Positions 23,636-36,164 of a DNA stretch of 64,000 nucleotides are shown in pieces. The stretch lies in NCBI RefSeq assembly GCF_000003195.3, contig NC_012870.2:24234501-24298500 (forward strand), in the 5' to 3' direction. This DNA is from Sorghum bicolor (Eukaryota; Streptophyta; Magnoliopsida; Poales; Poaceae). Both the position numbers and the translations under genes were made by a program. The notes beneath the pieces are model-generated. The model was not told the origin of the DNA. It was given only the letters and a program-made list of their open reading frames with translations, and did not search any database. Each line of letters starts with the position of its first letter. Position 1 is the first letter of the stretch.

Positions 23636-25060
23636 CTCCCCCAAGCTGGATTTTGACGTAATTTCTTCTGATGTAGCTAGCAGGTGACGGAGGTGTATTG
23701 AAATGTCGGCAGTACCCTGACAGCGATTAGGATGTTCTCCGTCTGCTAGTCTCCTTTGATCCTTGAATTCTGTGGAGCTCAAATAGACAACAAAGCTTTG
23801 TGGAACTGGTTAAGTGTTAGCATAAAATCTCTTTGCCTTTATCATGTTGAGCTTTCTCTAATAAATATTACTCTCTTTGGTGGGATCATAAATTTATTTT
23901 TATATTCTCATTTTTATAGAACAAGAATATATTTATTTTATTTTTATGCCACCACAGTGAATACTTATGGGTTTTATGCCATGAGCATACTCACATGGGG
24001 CTTACTGTTTTTAACATTTTTATTTTCTTTTTAAGATAGCATGAACCTGATTAACTAAGCAAACTATAATTGAGTAATTGAAAGGAAAAGGATAACTACC
24101 AAGTTTACCTCTTGGCAAGGCGTTCGGTGTTTTTAAGTCCTCCGAACGGGACTCTCCGTTTTCTCAGTCGTCCTGGGATTCGCTGGATGGCGTAGTCGGT
24201 GGTTCTGGCGGCGCCTCCTCTTCGTGTATAACTATCTTCTCTCTCCATACCTGACTCGGTGCTACGGTCTCCTTAGAACAGTTCTGTTCAAGCTGTATGT
24301 CTTCAGACCTTACTACTTCTCCTTCGTAGTCTGCCCATCCGTCCTTGATGATTTGCCTCCTCTGGTTGTGGTTGCGTCGTCTTCTTCTTGTCGTGATCTG
24401 CTTAGAATCTTCAACTAGAATCATTAAAGTAGTGGCGTACCTTCTCAGAGGGGAAGTGCATGTGGACTTCTCTGGTTCCAATATAGATGATAATTTTGAT
24501 AGTGTTGAGGAACGGTCTTCCAAGGATGATGGGTGGATCGTACTCGTCTTCTCCCATGTCAATGACCTAAAAATTATCTGGAGCTGAATGTATGTTGGTT
24601 GTAGGGGCATGGTTCCATGCAGGAGCTGATAAGTGACTGCGGCCATTATGTTGATGTCAGATCCGGTGTCATAGAATGTCTTCTGAAAAGAGTATCCGAT
24701 TGATTGTGCACTCGATGCTTGGAACACCAGGGTCGTCCTTCTTGATCAGGAAAGGTGACTTGAGTCGACGATCTTGACCTCTTCCAGCAAGGATCCAATG
24801 TTTTAAGTCTTCTGGACAAGACTTCTCACCGTGTTCATCCGTTAGGTGCATCATTTGATTAGGTGTGGACCTTGACATCTGCATCTCTTGATACGGTGAC
24901 ACCCATGTTCTTCGTTTGTCCAGCAGTTCGAGATGTGGCATTGGCAGCATCCTGCTCAGTGTGTTTATGCTCGTAGATCCACGTCCTTCACTTGATAGAG
25001 TCTGGGAGTTGAAAAATTCCTTCAGGTTTTGCTCGAAGTGTACCTGCTCATAGAGACAAG
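23636..25060 (-). pseudogene. gag C-terminus/protease remnant of the Gypsy element
   Basis: Minus-strand reading 24950-24164 in two overlapping frames. The first (24950-24669) ends KKDDPGVPSIECTI. The second (24727-24164) contains FYDTGSDINIMAAVTYQLL, the Asp-Thr-Gly active-site segment of Athila/Tat aspartic proteases, then a basic KQITTRRRRRNHNQRRQ run and an acidic EEEAPPEPPTTPSSESQDD end, a typical sequence order for these elements in grasses. At least one frameshift separates the two pieces, and the 24727-24164 frame is shifted in its middle. No RT follows. The protease matures gag; this copy is probably inactive. Confidence 0.65.
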
Positions 25061-26360
25061 GCAGAGATCACGTGCATGGGCCCTGTTGGTGAAAAACACC
25101 AACAGAACCAAAAGTGTATTTGTTCTTCTCTAACCTTAAACATAGTGAGCAAGACAAAGTTGATGGATAATAAGATCATGAGTGTAGCATTTAAAACATT
25201 TGTCAGATCAGATTACTTGACCCAATGGAAAAATAAATCTATCTATATTTATGTTTTGTTTATATCTTCCAAAGATTGAATGTACAACATTTTAGCTTAT
25301 ATGATTAGGAGTGTGGGATCACGAAGGTAGTACTATAAACAAAGATTAAAGGACTAAACATGCTGAATTAATTGGGTTGGTTAATTTGGAGTTATAAATC
25401 ATACATGTTTGTCTCTTTGTTTTATGTGAACGCCAGAACCAGGGAGAAGCTTATAAAAGTTATAGTCAAGTACTTTAAGATGTTACCTTAATTGAAGGGT
25501 GATGGTACCATCTCACCTTGTGGAAGCTTCCCTTTCTTAGCGGTTGTGCATTGTGTTTGTGGCACCCTTTGTCTTGTTCCATGGATCATCTCTCTATGAT
25601 GAATGAGCTATGTCTTCCTTGTGCAAATCGTTAAACTTCATGTGTCTCCTTTGTCTCGAATGTGAGTTCGTATCTCAGGACTTCCCAGGTTGGTATTGAA
25701 AGTTCTCTTGCAGGGGTTAGTCCGACAAAATATACCAATGCCTACTCAAGCAGTTTTTAGTTCAGTAACCAAACTAGACTCCATGTCTAATCAGATTAAG
25801 GAAGGCTATTTAACCTAAGCACCACGCTTAATTTAAATGCCAATGGAAGTATGTCCAGTACTTCCAAACTAACACTTACTAGGATAAACAAAGGTAGCAT
25901 GATAGCTTTTATAGAGATCTACTCAAGTGGAGATGAAGTAGTGTGACTAGTATTTAAGAAATCAAGCATGTCTCAAAGGTAGGGGCAACCAACATAGCAA
26001 GATGACAAAGGATGTTTTCATGTAAAGTACTCCCCCAAGCTTGAATTTTGCAAAATTCAAGTTTGGATGAATTTAATTCAATGATGATTGGTTGGGCATA
26101 CCTTGTGCTTGTCATTCATCCGATCTTCTTGCTCTAATCCTGGAAAGGTTAGTGACAAGAATACCCGAAGGAATATTTCTTCAATTATCTTTATATGCTC
26201 AATACACAAGGTAATGTTGCAAGTAATTAGAAGTTCATGTTACGATCTGATAAGTGCTTGTTTTAGGACACTAAGCTTGTCCTTGGGAAACCATCAATTT
26301 ATGTTGGTGAAGTGGTTTCCCCTCCAACACCAACCTAAGCGTGCCTATATCAAGATCGAC
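25061..26360 (-). other. Internal region of the Gypsy element without recognisable genes
   Basis: No supported ORF. It contains a polypurine-like site with a 32-base imperfect palindrome at 26035-26066. Otherwise A/T-rich sequence of unknown role. Confidence 0.5.
26035..26066. repeat. 32-base near-perfect palindrome next to an internal polypurine-like tract
   Basis: The core CTTGAATTTTGCAAAATTCA(AG) (26040-26061) is perfectly self-complementary over 22 bases. With one mismatched pair it extends to CCAAG...TTTGG (26035-26066). The outer arm overlaps the sequence TCCCCCAAGCTT, a copy of the element's polypurine tract region. It could form a hairpin in RNA or single-stranded cDNA. Confidence 0.85.
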
Positions 26361-27308
26361 TCAACGATATCTGCAATATTTATTATAGACATATACATCG
26401 ATAATCACCCCTTTAAAGTTTTTATAAATAAAAAGAAAGAGGGGGTTGGAGATCTCAAATGTGGTAAGGTTGGAGAGACCAATTGATTGGGGAGATGTTT
26501 TATATGAGCAAGGACTTGGTGAGGTATTTATGAAATAACTTCCATGCTCACTGTTGTTTCTCTCATTCTCAAACTCCAAGGATGATTCTTTATGAATGCT
26601 TAAAATTCCTCTAGGATTGTCTCTCAAGTTTGTTTTATCCATCCATTCAATGGTGATAGCACATGGATTTTTAATGCCCTCTAGCCATTGATGCTGCTCT
26701 TCTCGATCCTCCTTGTGGTCTTGGTGACTCTTATGCATGGGATGTCTAGAGAGATTCATAGGATTATCGGGAGGTTCAAGAGAAAGAGCATAGTAGAAAT
26801 TATTAAGCTCAAGGATGGGTTGGATAGCCGAATTATGGGATTGAAATGTTTGGAAATTGGCTATTGAAACTTCCTTTCCTCGTCTCGGAGATGATTCCTT
26901 CTCTATCTCTAGGATTTTTTTATGAAGACTAGTGCAAGAAGGATGTCCACGAATGAAGACATACCTTGCTTTACTAACAGATAAAGAAAGAAAAACTCTA
27001 CCAAAGGTTATATGATTAAGACCAATGTGAAAATATCGAGAAAAAATATGGTCTTGTAGGGCTAGGTTTAAACCAGAATTTATAGAAAAATTAAAAGATT
27101 CCCTAAGTGTAGCTAAAAGTTCATTATCTTCTTGATTAAAAGATAGGACCTCAGCTATAGAAAAGGGTTGGTTTTGACCTATTGCAATCAACTCCGAACA
27201 CAGATCATAATTAGGGGCAAAGAAAGGACTTGTTGACTCCCATGGTCTATGGCTGGTCTCCGAAGGTGCAAAGAATTCAATAATAGGTATGGAATTTGAG
27301 TTATCCAT
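26361..27308 (-). CDS. Unrecognised 315-residue ORF in gag position of the Gypsy element
   Basis: The ATG (27306-27308, minus) lies about 90 bases downstream of the primer-binding site, where gag normally begins, and the frame is open to 26361 without a stop. The start MDNSNSIPIIEFFAPSETSH and the middle (LCSELIAIGQNQPFSIAEVL, then a LSLSVSKARYVFIRGHPSC segment) resemble no domain I know. I see no zinc knuckle, no protease motif, no signal peptide and no clear transmembrane helix. The C-terminal half is polar with His/Asp/Glu-rich stretches (HKSHQDHKEDREEQHQW). It may be a diverged N-terminal gag, or a lineage-specific or captured protein. Openness over 0.95 kb in an otherwise decayed element is notable. 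Confidence 0.5.
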   Translation of the reverse strand: MDNSNSIPIIEFFAPSETSHRPWESTSPFFAPNYDLCSELIAIGQNQPFSIAEVLSFNQEDNELLATLRESFNFSINSGLNLALQDHIFSRYFHIGLNHITFGRVFLSLSVSKARYVFIRGHPSCTSLHKKILEIEKESSPRRGKEVSIANFQTFQSHNSAIQPILELNNFYYALSLEPPDNPMNLSRHPMHKSHQDHKEDREEQHQWLEGIKNPCAITIEWMDKTNLRDNPRGILSIHKESSLEFENERNNSEHGSYFINTSPSPCSYKTSPQSIGLSNLTTFEISNPLFLFIYKNFKGVIIDVYVYNKYCRYR

Positions 27309-27395
27309 AAAGATGGAAAAAAATAAAAAGATAAAAGAATAAAAGTATTATATAAGATAATAGCAAGACATAAAGTTATCTCAGCAAACCGTCTT

Positions 27396-27415
27396 TCTCT
27401 CCGGCAACGGCGCCA
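27396..27415 (-). promoter_or_regulatory. Primer-binding site (tRNA-Asp) of the Gypsy element
   Basis: Minus-strand TGGCGCCGTTGCCGGAGAGA, eight bases inside the 5' LTR. TGGCGCCGTTGCCGG is complementary to the 3' end of plant tRNA-Asp and is typical of Athila/Tat (Ogre, Grande) Gypsy elements. Confidence 0.88.
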
Positions 27416-27423
27416 GAAATGCT

Positions 27424-27676
27424 TGTTGATATTTGGTAACGCCATCAGGAAATGATCCGCAAGTGCACGGATATCGGTGAGCACTTCACCCGGGAGGTTA
27501 TCCAAAGTATCATATTTATATTTTTACCACTGGGAAAAAGCGTGCATCTGACTAACCAAATCTATTGCTACTACCCTTTAGGCTACAAAGAATGTGATTC
27601 GATGTGAGTGATGTATAGAGAAGACTACAACCGTAGTCTCGTTCTAACCTTGGTAAGGATGATTCTATTAGGGAAG
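27424..27676 (-). repeat. 5' LTR of the Gypsy element, 3' part, left of the nested Copia
   Basis: Matches 20761-21022 from TGTTGATATTTGG onward and is cut at GGAAG (27672-27676) by the Copia element starting at 27677. The LTR resumes at 39670. Confidence 0.93.
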
Positions 27677-28972
27677 TGTAGGATCGATATACTCTAGGAT
27701 CGGCAATCAGAGGGGGGGTGAATGATTGCGTAAGCCAAAATTAAAATCTAAAGTTCACCCTAAAGACAAAACCAAAGTAAGCCTTTTTTTAATTAAGACA
27801 GAACATTGTGCTTTTAATAGAAATAAACTCGACCAAAAATATGCTCTAATTGACCTCAAAGTTTAATACAATAAACTATATAAAATATGCAAATGAAGCC
27901 AACTGGAATCATGTTAATCAGAGGTCTAGAACTCGAGATATATAATAAACAATGTCACTGTGTGTGATAATGACGAGAATTGATCCAGTTCTATTTTTGA
28001 TTATGCGACATCAATTAAAGCTTATGCCATGAGACTTTTCAGATTACTAGCACAATACCCTAGCAACAAAAAAAACATATGTAAACTTGCAAACAAGATA
28101 TGAATCTGAAACAAAAGGCTTGACATGTAAATCAAGAAGCTGATATGTAGAACGCGATTAACATCACATTGATATGAGATAATTGGACTTCATTGCTCTC
28201 ATAATATGTTCACAAGATGCAACTTACAAGCATCCACAAGAGAACTCTACAAAAGTTCCCGAAACACTTAAAACAACTACCGGCTAATCCAGCATGCGCT
28301 GTCTCTCTTTTCTATGGGTCGCACTCGTGTGCCTCTGCAATTCTATATCCATACAGACAACGATGTCCACCTTTTATAGGCAGTCCTGCATGCTGATTCA
28401 AGCCTCAAAGTCACTACAACCGTTCACATGGTCTGCACCATGACCAAGCTCCACGCCACCAAGCCAAAAATAGTTGCGTGAACCTCTCCTTGCCAATTGC
28501 CACATCCTGGTCAAAATTTGATGGCGCCACCAGCCATCCAAGCTAGTCTTCCTTCTTTTTCTAATCGTCACTTGACCAAACCAAGTTCACCATGCAACAT
28601 GCAACTTAGTTCTCTAGCCCACCGAACATCTCGCATGACATCCATGACCGATAGGACCTTAGTTCCTCCCTGAACTTAGTCCTGAAACCTCAGTTCCTCC
28701 TTGAACCTAGTTCCAGTCCGTCATCGACCACGTTCTGCCTCAAGCTAACACCTGCACATGAACAAACAAGCGACAAGTACGAGCCCAAGTCCAAGACTTG
28801 ACTCAAGTCAATCTGCACAACACCTCACACGAGCATGTCATGCAACAATTCCAAATCACCTGCTATCACAACCATATATAGACAATACATGCATATCAAA
28901 TTATGCCATAATTCAAATCACTTTGCAATGCCAATTTCATATCAAGCCAATTTTTCATTACATGATCTCACA
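27677..28972 (-). repeat. 3' LTR of Copia copy 2
   Basis: 1296 bp, identical in length to the 5' LTR. On the minus strand it begins TGTGAGATCATG and ends CGATCCTACA. Minus-strand TATAAAAG lies at 28371-28378. Confidence 0.95.
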
Positions 28973-28987
28973 ATCTCCCCCTTGATG
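28973..28987 (-). promoter_or_regulatory. Polypurine tract of Copia copy 2
   Basis: Minus-strand CATCAAGGGGGAGAT abuts the 3' LTR, closely matching the tract of Copia copy 1. Confidence 0.88.
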
Positions 28988-30343
28988 AAAACATTGGCAA
29001 CACCATTTAAATAATGAACATTGGCATTTACATCCACCAAATTATTTTTTAAATCAATGGCAAAGTGAAAAAATAAAAATAAAAAGATCATATCAAAAGA
29101 TCCAAAAAGAAGAAATGATTTGAAATTATCTCCCCTTTCTTATCTCTCAAAAAATCACTCATGTGACCATGCAATGGGTAAAACTCTTTCTCCCCCTTTG
29201 ACAATGGATTCATCAAGAACGTAAAAGACAGCAAAAGAAGGCTGAACACGACACTAAAGATGACAACTCCCCTCAACAAATGTTATGATATGAGGAAAAT
29301 GCAAAGCTTCAAGAGTACAACAGTCAGAGTAAAAAGATGCTCTAGTTGGTGCTGTCATGTGTGTAGCAACAAGTACAAGCCATAGCAAATGCTCAAATTG
29401 ATCAACTGAAAAATATGATACTTAAGCATTTTGATTTAGTTTTAAGTAATTCAAAGAGATGTTCACCAATGATTGTAGCACATAGCCAGAATAACCAGGA
29501 GATCAAACTAGTGCTAACACATGCATACAAAAGTGAACTACCCCATATAACGGTCATACATCATGTCTCAAAGACTCACTTAATACTTGTGGTTTTCAAA
29601 GTTTTATCAGAGTTTGCAGCGGTTCACAAGTATTAGTTAGAACATGTGTATGCGACTGGTTATCCAAACTGTCCGCCAAAATATAATTTTTCTTTTCTTT
29701 TCAACCACGCCAAGTTCATCCCTTAGTGCAATGGGAAGCCGTCTCATCACAAGTGGTTGTGGACTACACTACAAGGCTCAAGTTCATCCCTTAGTGTAAG
29801 TGGGAAGCTGTCTTGATACCTTGACGTGGGACAGTAAAGACCCAACTCGATCTTTCATGATTACTTAGCTTGGATTTCAAGTTTTAGCACAAGATTATCA
29901 AGTTATCCAAGTCAAGTGCATGACTCAAGAAACATGAGACATAGTAGCCTAGCATACATATGAAAGCAACATGGATCTCCACACATCCTACACATGCTAG
30001 TTGCCATCTCAAATGGTGAACATTTTCAAGTCTCAACAGTTATTAGTCAAGTTCACATGTTAGAAAATAGGCTCATCTTATAACATGTATCAATGTGATC
30101 AAAAGGAGCCTAAGCAGGAAGTACTATCATGTATGCACAGAACATACCAAAGATAGCATAGTTTTATTCTAATAGTTATAGTCATGAAGCTCAAGGATGT
30201 TCTATCATACATGATGAGAAATTCAGCTCAAACTCTAGAAGTAGTTAGGAGGTTCAAAACAAATTCTTGGAAACCACAAAAAAGAAAAAGAGTACTATAT
30301 AGAGAATGCAAAATTGACTATGTACGAGAATATAGACTCGCCC
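28988..30343 (-). other. 3' untranslated region of Copia copy 2
   Basis: About 1.36 kb between the end of RNase H and the polypurine tract, with no recognisable ORF on the minus strand. It is long compared with the 500 bases in copy 1; a decayed third ORF cannot be excluded but is not visible. Confidence 0.6.
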
Positions 30344-33300
30344 TCAAAACAATCTAGATGGATGTAACACCCCAAGTTCTCCCCGTAGAAAAGCAAAACG
30401 AGAAGAATCCAAAGGTTTTGTGAAAATGTCTGCAAACTGATGTTCAGTATCTATACGATGAAGCTCAACGGTTCCTTTCTCAACATGATCTCAAAGAAAG
30501 TGAAATCTTATAACGATATGCTTAGTTCTTGAATGTTGCACTGGGTTCTTAGCAATACATCTAGCACTAGTATTATCACAGAAAAGGGGAACCTTATTCA
30601 AATTTATCCCATAATCTTTAAGTGTAGCTACTATCCATAGAATTTGTGAACAACAACAAGCAGCAGCTACATATTCAGACGCAGCAGTAGATTGTGCAAC
30701 AGAAGATTGTTTTCTAGATGACCATGTAATAAGAGAATTTTCCAAAAAATGGCATGAGCCAGATGTACTTTTTCTATTAATTCTACAACCTCTAAAATCA
30801 GCATCAGAAAAACATCTTAAGCTAATATATGAGGAAGCAGAAAGTCATATGCTAAAGTTTAGAGTACCACATAAATACCTGAGAATACGTTTGACAGCTT
30901 GTAGATGTGAAGCACGTGTGTCACACTCATATTTTAAGAACAAAAATAGGATGCATAAAAGACTCGTATGTGCCCCAGAAACAGTCGCACACATAAGTAG
31001 ACAAATCTCAAATGTACCATTGTAGTGTTTATTACATAGCGGAATATAAAATATCACATAGTCTCATACAAAAATGATAGCATAAAGTAAACAACGCTCT
31101 CGACGGAAGCTCCACACAGGGACAGCATTGACTGGTTGACTCCAAACCTAGTACTCATAACGGTAATCCTCATTCCAGTCATCTTCATTATCATATCCTG
31201 AGGTGTTGGGAAATTGCAAGAGTGAGCACATATCGTACTCAACAAGTATAACCAGGGGTTCATGAGGCTCAAATAGCTGACACTGGTTTAAATGCATTTA
31301 GCTTTTATTGGTGGATAGCATGCTCATAATTAAATAGCAATTGTCAAGGTAGCATAAATAATCCAATAATCACATGGTCAAGTGTAAGCATAATTAATCC
31401 CATAGCATAAACGATAACCAAATGAACATAATAACATAACAAGCTCATCATCTTAATGTAGATGTCCCCAAGGCCGCTCCTGACCGTGAGCTCGGCTAGT
31501 ATACCAGTTTTACACTCTGCAGAGGTTGTACATCTTTACCCATGAGTCATGATTTACCCTTTCGCCCGAGGTAGCTAATCTCTTAACCCCCTTTCTAGGG
31601 AGGTCGGCAGGGATCACTATGAAGCCTTTTAAAAGTTCGTCTAACATGTTAGGGCCGCAAGGTTTCCTTTGCGCGCAGATATAGATAACCCTCTTCCGAA
31701 AGGCACAATGACGCGCAGCCTATACACATAGGGACAGGGGCTCGCACTATACCCAAAACGGTTCAGCCCCTCCGCCCTTTCGGGTAACCTCTAACAAGCT
31801 AGAAAAGGGCTTCATACTGAGCTAAAGCCAGAGCCATTATAGCCCTCATGGTTGCACTGTTATCCCGGGTGATCACGTACAGATAAGATCTCATACAGTT
31901 ATTTGTCATTCTTTTATGTTCATTGCATAGCTATTAATCATCTTACAAGATCATGGATTATATCAAACACTAGCACATCTACACCAAATGCATATCAAGT
32001 AGGTAGCAAGGAATCCAGGTAACAATCATCTGTGATTTTGCTAAGGTCGACAAGGTGATAGCATGCATATGATATATATGTGTACTTAAGTGAATAGGTA
32101 ACAAGGATGATCCCAAGTTATACTTGCCTTGCTCAAAGCTCTCCTGAGCCTGCTGGTCCTCCAAAGCTTGGTCCTGGTCACCAACGTACGGCTCACCGTC
32201 TAATCCCAATCATCAATCAACAACACGCAATCCAATGTAGACAATCATACACGAAGCAAACAAGATATAATTAGAACAATACACCAAACAGTGGTAAAAC
32301 AAATATAAACGTTTATCAAAATATTCTACGCAGCGCTACGATCACACAGACGTAAAGTTCACGAAAATCGGAATTAAAACGGAGAAGTTATGCAATTTAC
32401 AAGATTTCCTATAGAGAAATAAATAATTAAATAGAACCAGGAAATTAAAAAGTTTCAAAACAGAGAATAAATAGTTCTAACATGTAGAGCATATAATTAC
32501 AAACCTAACGCAATTTGGATGGACAAAAACGGAGTTAAAATGAGCATTTTATAAGCGAAACAATATCAGTGGCATTTCTGTAATTTCTGGAAAGCGCATT
32601 TAGGTTTCAGCCGACAGGAATACGCTTTTAAAACCGGAAAACGTAAACTTGGAAAATACGTAAGGATCGCGGGTTCTATTTTGGAATTCTTTGAGGGCTC
32701 TTTAACAAAATACCCCCCCAAGGGGTATTTTCTAATCTCCACCGCCGACGGCCGATCCAACGGCCGAGACTCAGCGGGGAAGGGAACCATGCGGCGGCCG
32801 GCCACCGGAAGCCAAGCACGGCGCGGCGGCGCCATTGGTGACGCCTCGGAGTTCGCCGTCGACCTCGGTTTCTGCGGAAACAAGCACCAAACTCCGAATA
32901 AAAGGTACCAGGAGTTGGAGAAACGCTTCGCGAACTCACCTAGATGGTTTACTCCGACCGAGGGCTAGCGGGGAAGCGTGTCCACGCGCGGCGGCGGAAT
33001 TCTCCTTGACGAGATCCGAAACCGCTCGGTTTTAGGTAGCTAAGGCTTGGCTTTGCGTTTTAGATGCAAAAGGGGTTCGCTGCGGTGCTAGGGAGCCTTA
33101 TAGGGGTGTTGGTTATTCGATTTGGCAAGGAAATCCCGGAGTCCTCGGGTTCGGTTCGGTGGGAAATTTCCCGGCCGAGTCCTACTCGCTCACGGCGAGA
33201 GGAGGGGGACGAGTGCCGCCAAGTGGGGCCCGCATGTCAGCCGGCCAGGGAGAGAGGAGGTGTGCGGGCCGAGGGGGAGGTTGGGCTGGCCTTCCAGGGG

Positions 33301-36160
33301 AGTTTCCCCTTTTTCTTTTTCTTCTATTTTTATTTTCCAAAACATTTTCCAAAGCAAATTTTGAACAAAAACAAAAGATAAAAACAGAAACACGCAACAC
33401 AAAATAAATGCTATTCTCGGCATGAATGCAAAAGCATGTTGCTACCCTTATGATAAATTTTTATTCTCCATAAAATCATTTATTTGCTAGATTCAAATGC
33501 TCACAAAAATACTTAAATAAATCAAATTAAATCCTATTAATTAAAAATCGAATTTTGGGTGTTACAAACGTGGAGAAGCTTGAAAACGAGCACATAAACA
33601 CAAAGAAAATTGTATGTCTGGCCTCGAAGCAGTAAGATATAAAAGCGAACCAATCATGCTCATGTACTCCTTTTGGTCAACAGGCTCACCATCTTCATCA
33701 AGATCAAGTGAAGTAGCAGCTCCCATAGGCGTCATAATAGGCTTACAGTTTTCCATCCCAAAACGGTGTAGAAGATCCCTTGTATACTTACTTTGATGAA
33801 CAAAAATGCCTTCATTTGTTTGTTTCACTTGTAGTCCCAAGAAGTAAGTCAACTCCCCCATCATACTCATATCAAATTCTTTACTCATCATTTCTGAAAA
33901 CTTAGTCACTAAAGCATGAGATGCACACCCAAAGATGATATCATCAACATAAATCTGAACGAATAATTGATCATTGCCTTGCTTAAGTACAAAGAGAGTT
34001 TTATCAACCTTTCCCATTGAAAATCCCTTTTCTATTAAAAATTTCTTCAACCTATCATACCATGCTCTTGGGGCTTGTTTCAAACCATACAAAGCTTTTG
34101 ATAGTTTAAAAACATGATTAGGAAATTTTAAATTTTCAAAGCCGGGTGGTTGCTTAACATAAACCTCCTCATCTATGTAGCCATTAAGAAAAGCACTTTT
34201 TACATCCATTTGATACAATTTAAAACCTTTAGATGCAGCAAACGCTAACAAAATTATAATGGCTTCCAATCTAGCAACAGGAGCAAATGTTTCATCAAAA
34301 TCTAACCCTTCTATTTGTTTAAATCCTTGAGCAACCAACCTAGCTTTGTTTCTAACAACAACACCATCCTCACTTTGTTTATTTTTAAATACCCATTTTG
34401 TTCCAATTATAGTGTGATCAGGTGGAGGTGGAACAAGCTTCCAAACTTTATTTCGTTCAAAATTCTCTAATTCTTCATGCATGGCATTGATCCAAGATTC
34501 GTCAGTTAATGCATGAGATACATCTTTGGCCTCAAAAGAAGCAACAAAAGCAGAATGAGCATATGATTTAGTATCAACAAACCTAGACCTTGTTACGCTT
34601 TCATTTAAATCTCCAATCATTTGCTCAGGTGGATGTCTCTTTTGAATGTGACGAGGGGCTGAAATTTCTAGAGCATCTTCTTGTTCATTTTCGACATGTG
34701 TAGATGAAGTTGTAGCTTGTGGATGTCCAATTGTTGCTATAGTAGTAGAAGGTGTAGTAGGAACTTGAGGCGGAGAAATAGTATGAATCGTGACCTCATC
34801 TTCGTCATCCTCATCTTCTTCATCAATAAATATGCTCTCCCCCTGAACATATGCACTTGTACCTGCATCACTTAGACTAGTGCTAGGACTAGTCTCATCA
34901 AAAGTAACTTCACACGTTTCTATCACTTTGTTAGTTGCCAAAACAAGCACACGATAGCCACGTGAATGAGTGGGGTAACCAAGAAAAATGCCATCTGTAG
35001 ATCTAGCTTCAAATTTGTCTAAGTTTCCAGATTTTAACACAAAGCATTTGCACCCAAAAACTCTAAGGTGTGATACACTTGGCCTATGTCCAAAATGAAG
35101 CTCATATGCAGTTTTACCAAGTTTGGATCTCAAAAACACACGGTTTGAAATATAGCATGCAGTAGACAAAGCTTCAGCCGAGAATTTTCTTGGAGTTTCA
35201 TATTCATCTAGCATTGTTCTAGCCATCTCAACCAAAGTTCTATTTTTCCTTTCAACTACACCATTTTGTTGTGGAACATATGGTGATGAAAACTGATGAT
35301 CAATACCTTTTTCAGTGCAAAAATGATCAAATGAAGAATTTTTAAATTCAGTTCCATTATCAGTTCTTATAGCTCTAAGAGATCCTGGGTGATCAATAGA
35401 TAATCTAAGAACAAGACTTCTAAAATGCCCAAAAGCCTCATCTTTAGATGCCATAAAGTAAACCCAGGAGTATCTAGAGAAATCATCAACAATCACAAGT
35501 ACATACCACTTACCACCAAAAGACTGAACTCTCGATGGTCCAACTGTATCAAGGTGTAGAAGCTGCCCAGGTGCATTTGTCATGACCATAGTAAGTGGAG
35601 GATGTGAACCTGCACACATCTTACCATGTCTACAAGAAGAGCACACTACATCGCTTTTATTTTTAAGTTTAGGTAAACCACGTATAAGATCCATACCACT
35701 AACATGCGTGAGATGATCAAAAACCAACATGCCCAAGTCTACGATGCCAAAAGAATAAGCCTTTTGAAACATTGGCAACTAGACATCTAAATTTAGCACC
35801 ATGTACGACATCAAAATCTGCTTTGAAAACTCTTCCAAATCTTGAAATTTTAAAAACCAAATCACCTGAAGAATCTAACACTTTACATTCACCTTTTTAA
35901 AAACATACTTCAAGATCTTCATCAATCATTTATGAGACAGAGAGCAAATTGAATTTCAAGTTCTCAACGAGAGCCACATCTTTAAACATAAACTTGTCAT
36001 TTACCTTCACAATACCTTTTGCCATGACAGGTAGCATCTCCAAATGTGACACTTTCTGCTTGAGATGCATGGGAGAGGGAAGAGAACCAACCTTTATCAC
36101 CAGTCATATGACGTGAGCATCCAGAGTCCACTAACCATATGTTCTCCTTCCTCGCTCGAG
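30344..36160 (-). pseudogene. pol: pol of Copia copy 2, split by a solo LTR
   Basis: The protease motif DSGC..HMTG lies near 36100-36126. A continuous 738-residue frame (35778-33562) covers the integrase ([43 protein letters not shown] with all three acids) and RT ([36 protein letters not shown] intact). The frame is cut after FQASPR by the solo LTR at 30919-33566 and resumes at 30913 with SHLQAVKRILRYL. RNase H (30745-30491) reads STAASEYVAA where the family has STAEAEYVAA, so a conserved Glu appears changed. An in-frame TGA (30491-30493) precedes the final stop at 30344. The region 36164-35779 between protease and integrase is also broken. The integrase/RT block itself is well preserved. 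Confidence 0.9.
30919..33566 (-). repeat. Solo Gypsy-type LTR inserted in Copia copy 2
   Basis: Bounded by TGTCACACTC (left) and GGGTGTTACA (right) and flanked by ACGTG at 30914-30918 and 33568-33572, with one extra A at 33567. Removing it and one ACGTG restores continuity of the Copia pol frame, which proves it is an insertion. It is 2.65 kb with no ORF, primer site or polypurine tract, so it is a solo LTR left by LTR-LTR recombination. Orientation minus is inferred from similarity to grass Gypsy LTRs starting TGTAACACCC. The right third (32690-33300) is GC-rich, the rest A/T-rich. Related to the LTR at 13073-19280. Confidence 0.88.
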
Positions 36161-36164
36161 AAGC

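Noticed and set aside
32566..33423. Cluster of ORFs in the GC-rich part of the solo LTR
   Set aside because: GC-rich sequence has few chance stops; frames overlap on both strands and the segment lies wholly inside an LTR.
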